Origin: Podospora bellae-mahoneyi
Taxonomy: Eukaryota; Ascomycota; Sordariomycetes; Sordariales; Podosporaceae
Reading direction: 5' to 3'
NCBI RefSeq assembly: GCF_035222275.1
Contig: NC_085882.1
Coordinates: 3,169,501 to 3,233,500, forward strand
Length of the DNA stretch: 64,000 nt
Below the pieces are notes generated by a model, which worked only from the letters and a program-made list of their open reading frames with translations, had not been told where the DNA came from and did not search any database. This document shows, one piece after another, positions 63,526 through 64,000 of the stretch; positions within the stretch are counted from its first letter, which is position 1; every line of letters begins with the position of its first letter. Made by a program: the position numbers and the translations under genes.

Positions 63526-64000
63526 ATGTTCTCCAACGGATTCGCTACCGGCGCCATCGCCTTCCTCATGGCTGGTGCCCAGCTCGCCTCGGCCCACATG
63601 GAAATCTCAGAACCTGCCCCCTTCAGGTCCAAGTTCAACCCCCATGCCACCAACATCGACTACACCAACACAGCTCCCCTCGCTGCCAACGGTGCCAACT
63701 ACCCTTGCAAGGGCTACCACTCGGATCTCGGTACCGCCGCCGGTGCTCCCACCGCTTCCTACCGCCCCGGTGGCTCGTACCAGTTCAAGGTTACCGGCGG
63801 TGCTCCCCACGGCGGTGGTTCGTGCCAGGTCAGCTTGAGCTACGACAAGGGTGCGACCTTCACCGTGATCCAGTCCATCATCGGTGGCTGCCCGCTCGCC
63901 TCCAGCTACCCCTTCACCATCCCCGACGATGCCCCCGAGGGTGAGGCCATCTGGGCCTGGACCTGGAACAACAACATCGGCAACCGCGAGTTCTACATGA
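63526..64000 (+). CDS. Secreted lytic polysaccharide monooxygenase, AA11-like, 5' part
   Basis: Copper-dependent LPMO of the AA11 type, which oxidatively cleaves chitin. The frame is open from ATG 63526 to the window edge (158 codons). Residues 1-24 form a signal peptide ending LASA. Cleavage exposes His-25 (HMEISEPAPFRSKF), the N-terminal ligand of the copper histidine brace. The second ligand lies in GGAPHGGGSCQVSLSYD. Further family blocks: ANYPCKGYH, VIQSIIGGCP, and WAWTWNNNIGNREFYM, which is the AA11 C-terminal block (usually followed by NCA). AA9 is less likely because its motifs are absent. The C-terminus, often a linker plus a chitin-binding region, is outside the window. The C/T- and C/A-rich leader suggests strong, regulated transcription. 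Confidence 0.88.
   Translation, partial: MFSNGFATGAIAFLMAGAQLASAHMEISEPAPFRSKFNPHATNIDYTNTAPLAANGANYPCKGYHSDLGTAAGAPTASYRPGGSYQFKVTGGAPHGGGSCQVSLSYDKGATFTVIQSIIGGCPLASSYPFTIPDDAPEGEAIWAWTWNNNIGNREFYM

Overview
This is a gene-dense, intron-containing nuclear segment of a filamentous ascomycete, almost certainly a Sordariomycete and most likely Sordariales (Neurospora/Podospora/Chaetomium type). I base this on protein resemblance recalled from memory, on short introns (mostly 51-100 nt, GTRNGT donor, CTRAC-type branch point, YAG acceptor), on CAAAATGGC-like start contexts, and on fungal-specific content such as split ATP-citrate lyase, a GH72 Gel protein, an AA11-type LPMO and Nkp2/CENP-Q. I see no tRNA, rRNA, CRISPR array, transposon, LTR element or RIP-degraded block. 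All gene models were spliced by eye.

Layout. 1-9 kb: 3' end of ALG11 (N-glycan assembly), TRM2 (tRNA m5U54), a CENP-Q-type kinetochore protein with a long AT-hook array, an ER thioredoxin-like membrane protein, and an Nkp2/Cnl2 kinetochore protein. 9.4-12 kb: EAF3 (chromodomain plus MRG domain), whose first intron is 1448 nt and holds a 231-codon same-strand ORF. 13-22 kb: mitochondrial ribosomal protein uL30m, then the divergent pair ACL1/ACL2 around a 2.2 kb shared upstream region. 23-27.7 kb: a GH72 glucanosyltransferase and a ubiquitin-like/WLM metalloprotease with a probable 1-nt frame break. 29.6-39.4 kb: a large WD40 MABP1/WDR62-like protein, RRG9, an MpaB/Lcp-type oxygenase and a calcipressin. 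41.4-50.4 kb: mitochondrial PheRS, argininosuccinate synthase, dicarboxylate carrier, RPB3 and MGE1. 53.4-57.1 kb: PBP1 (ataxin-2). A 6.5 kb stretch without a recognisable gene then leads to a chitin-type LPMO running off the right edge.

Most genes are housekeeping genes placed independently. Functional links are ACL1/ACL2 (two subunits of one enzyme, divergent promoter), two inner-kinetochore genes within 2.3 kb, and several mitochondrial genes (uL30m, RRG9, PheRS, DIC1, MGE1). The most unusual locus is EAF3: the ORF inside its giant intron stops three codons after a canonical GTATGT donor that is in phase with the MRG exons. This suggests either a nested gene or an alternative first exon that would replace the chromodomain with a new N-terminus. 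Other oddities are an ATG-only first exon (CENP-Q), a two-codon first exon (Gel), microexons of 14 nt (ARG1) and 18 nt (ACL2), a GC-AG intron, three stop-free 3n introns, and a likely dual-targeted TRM2.
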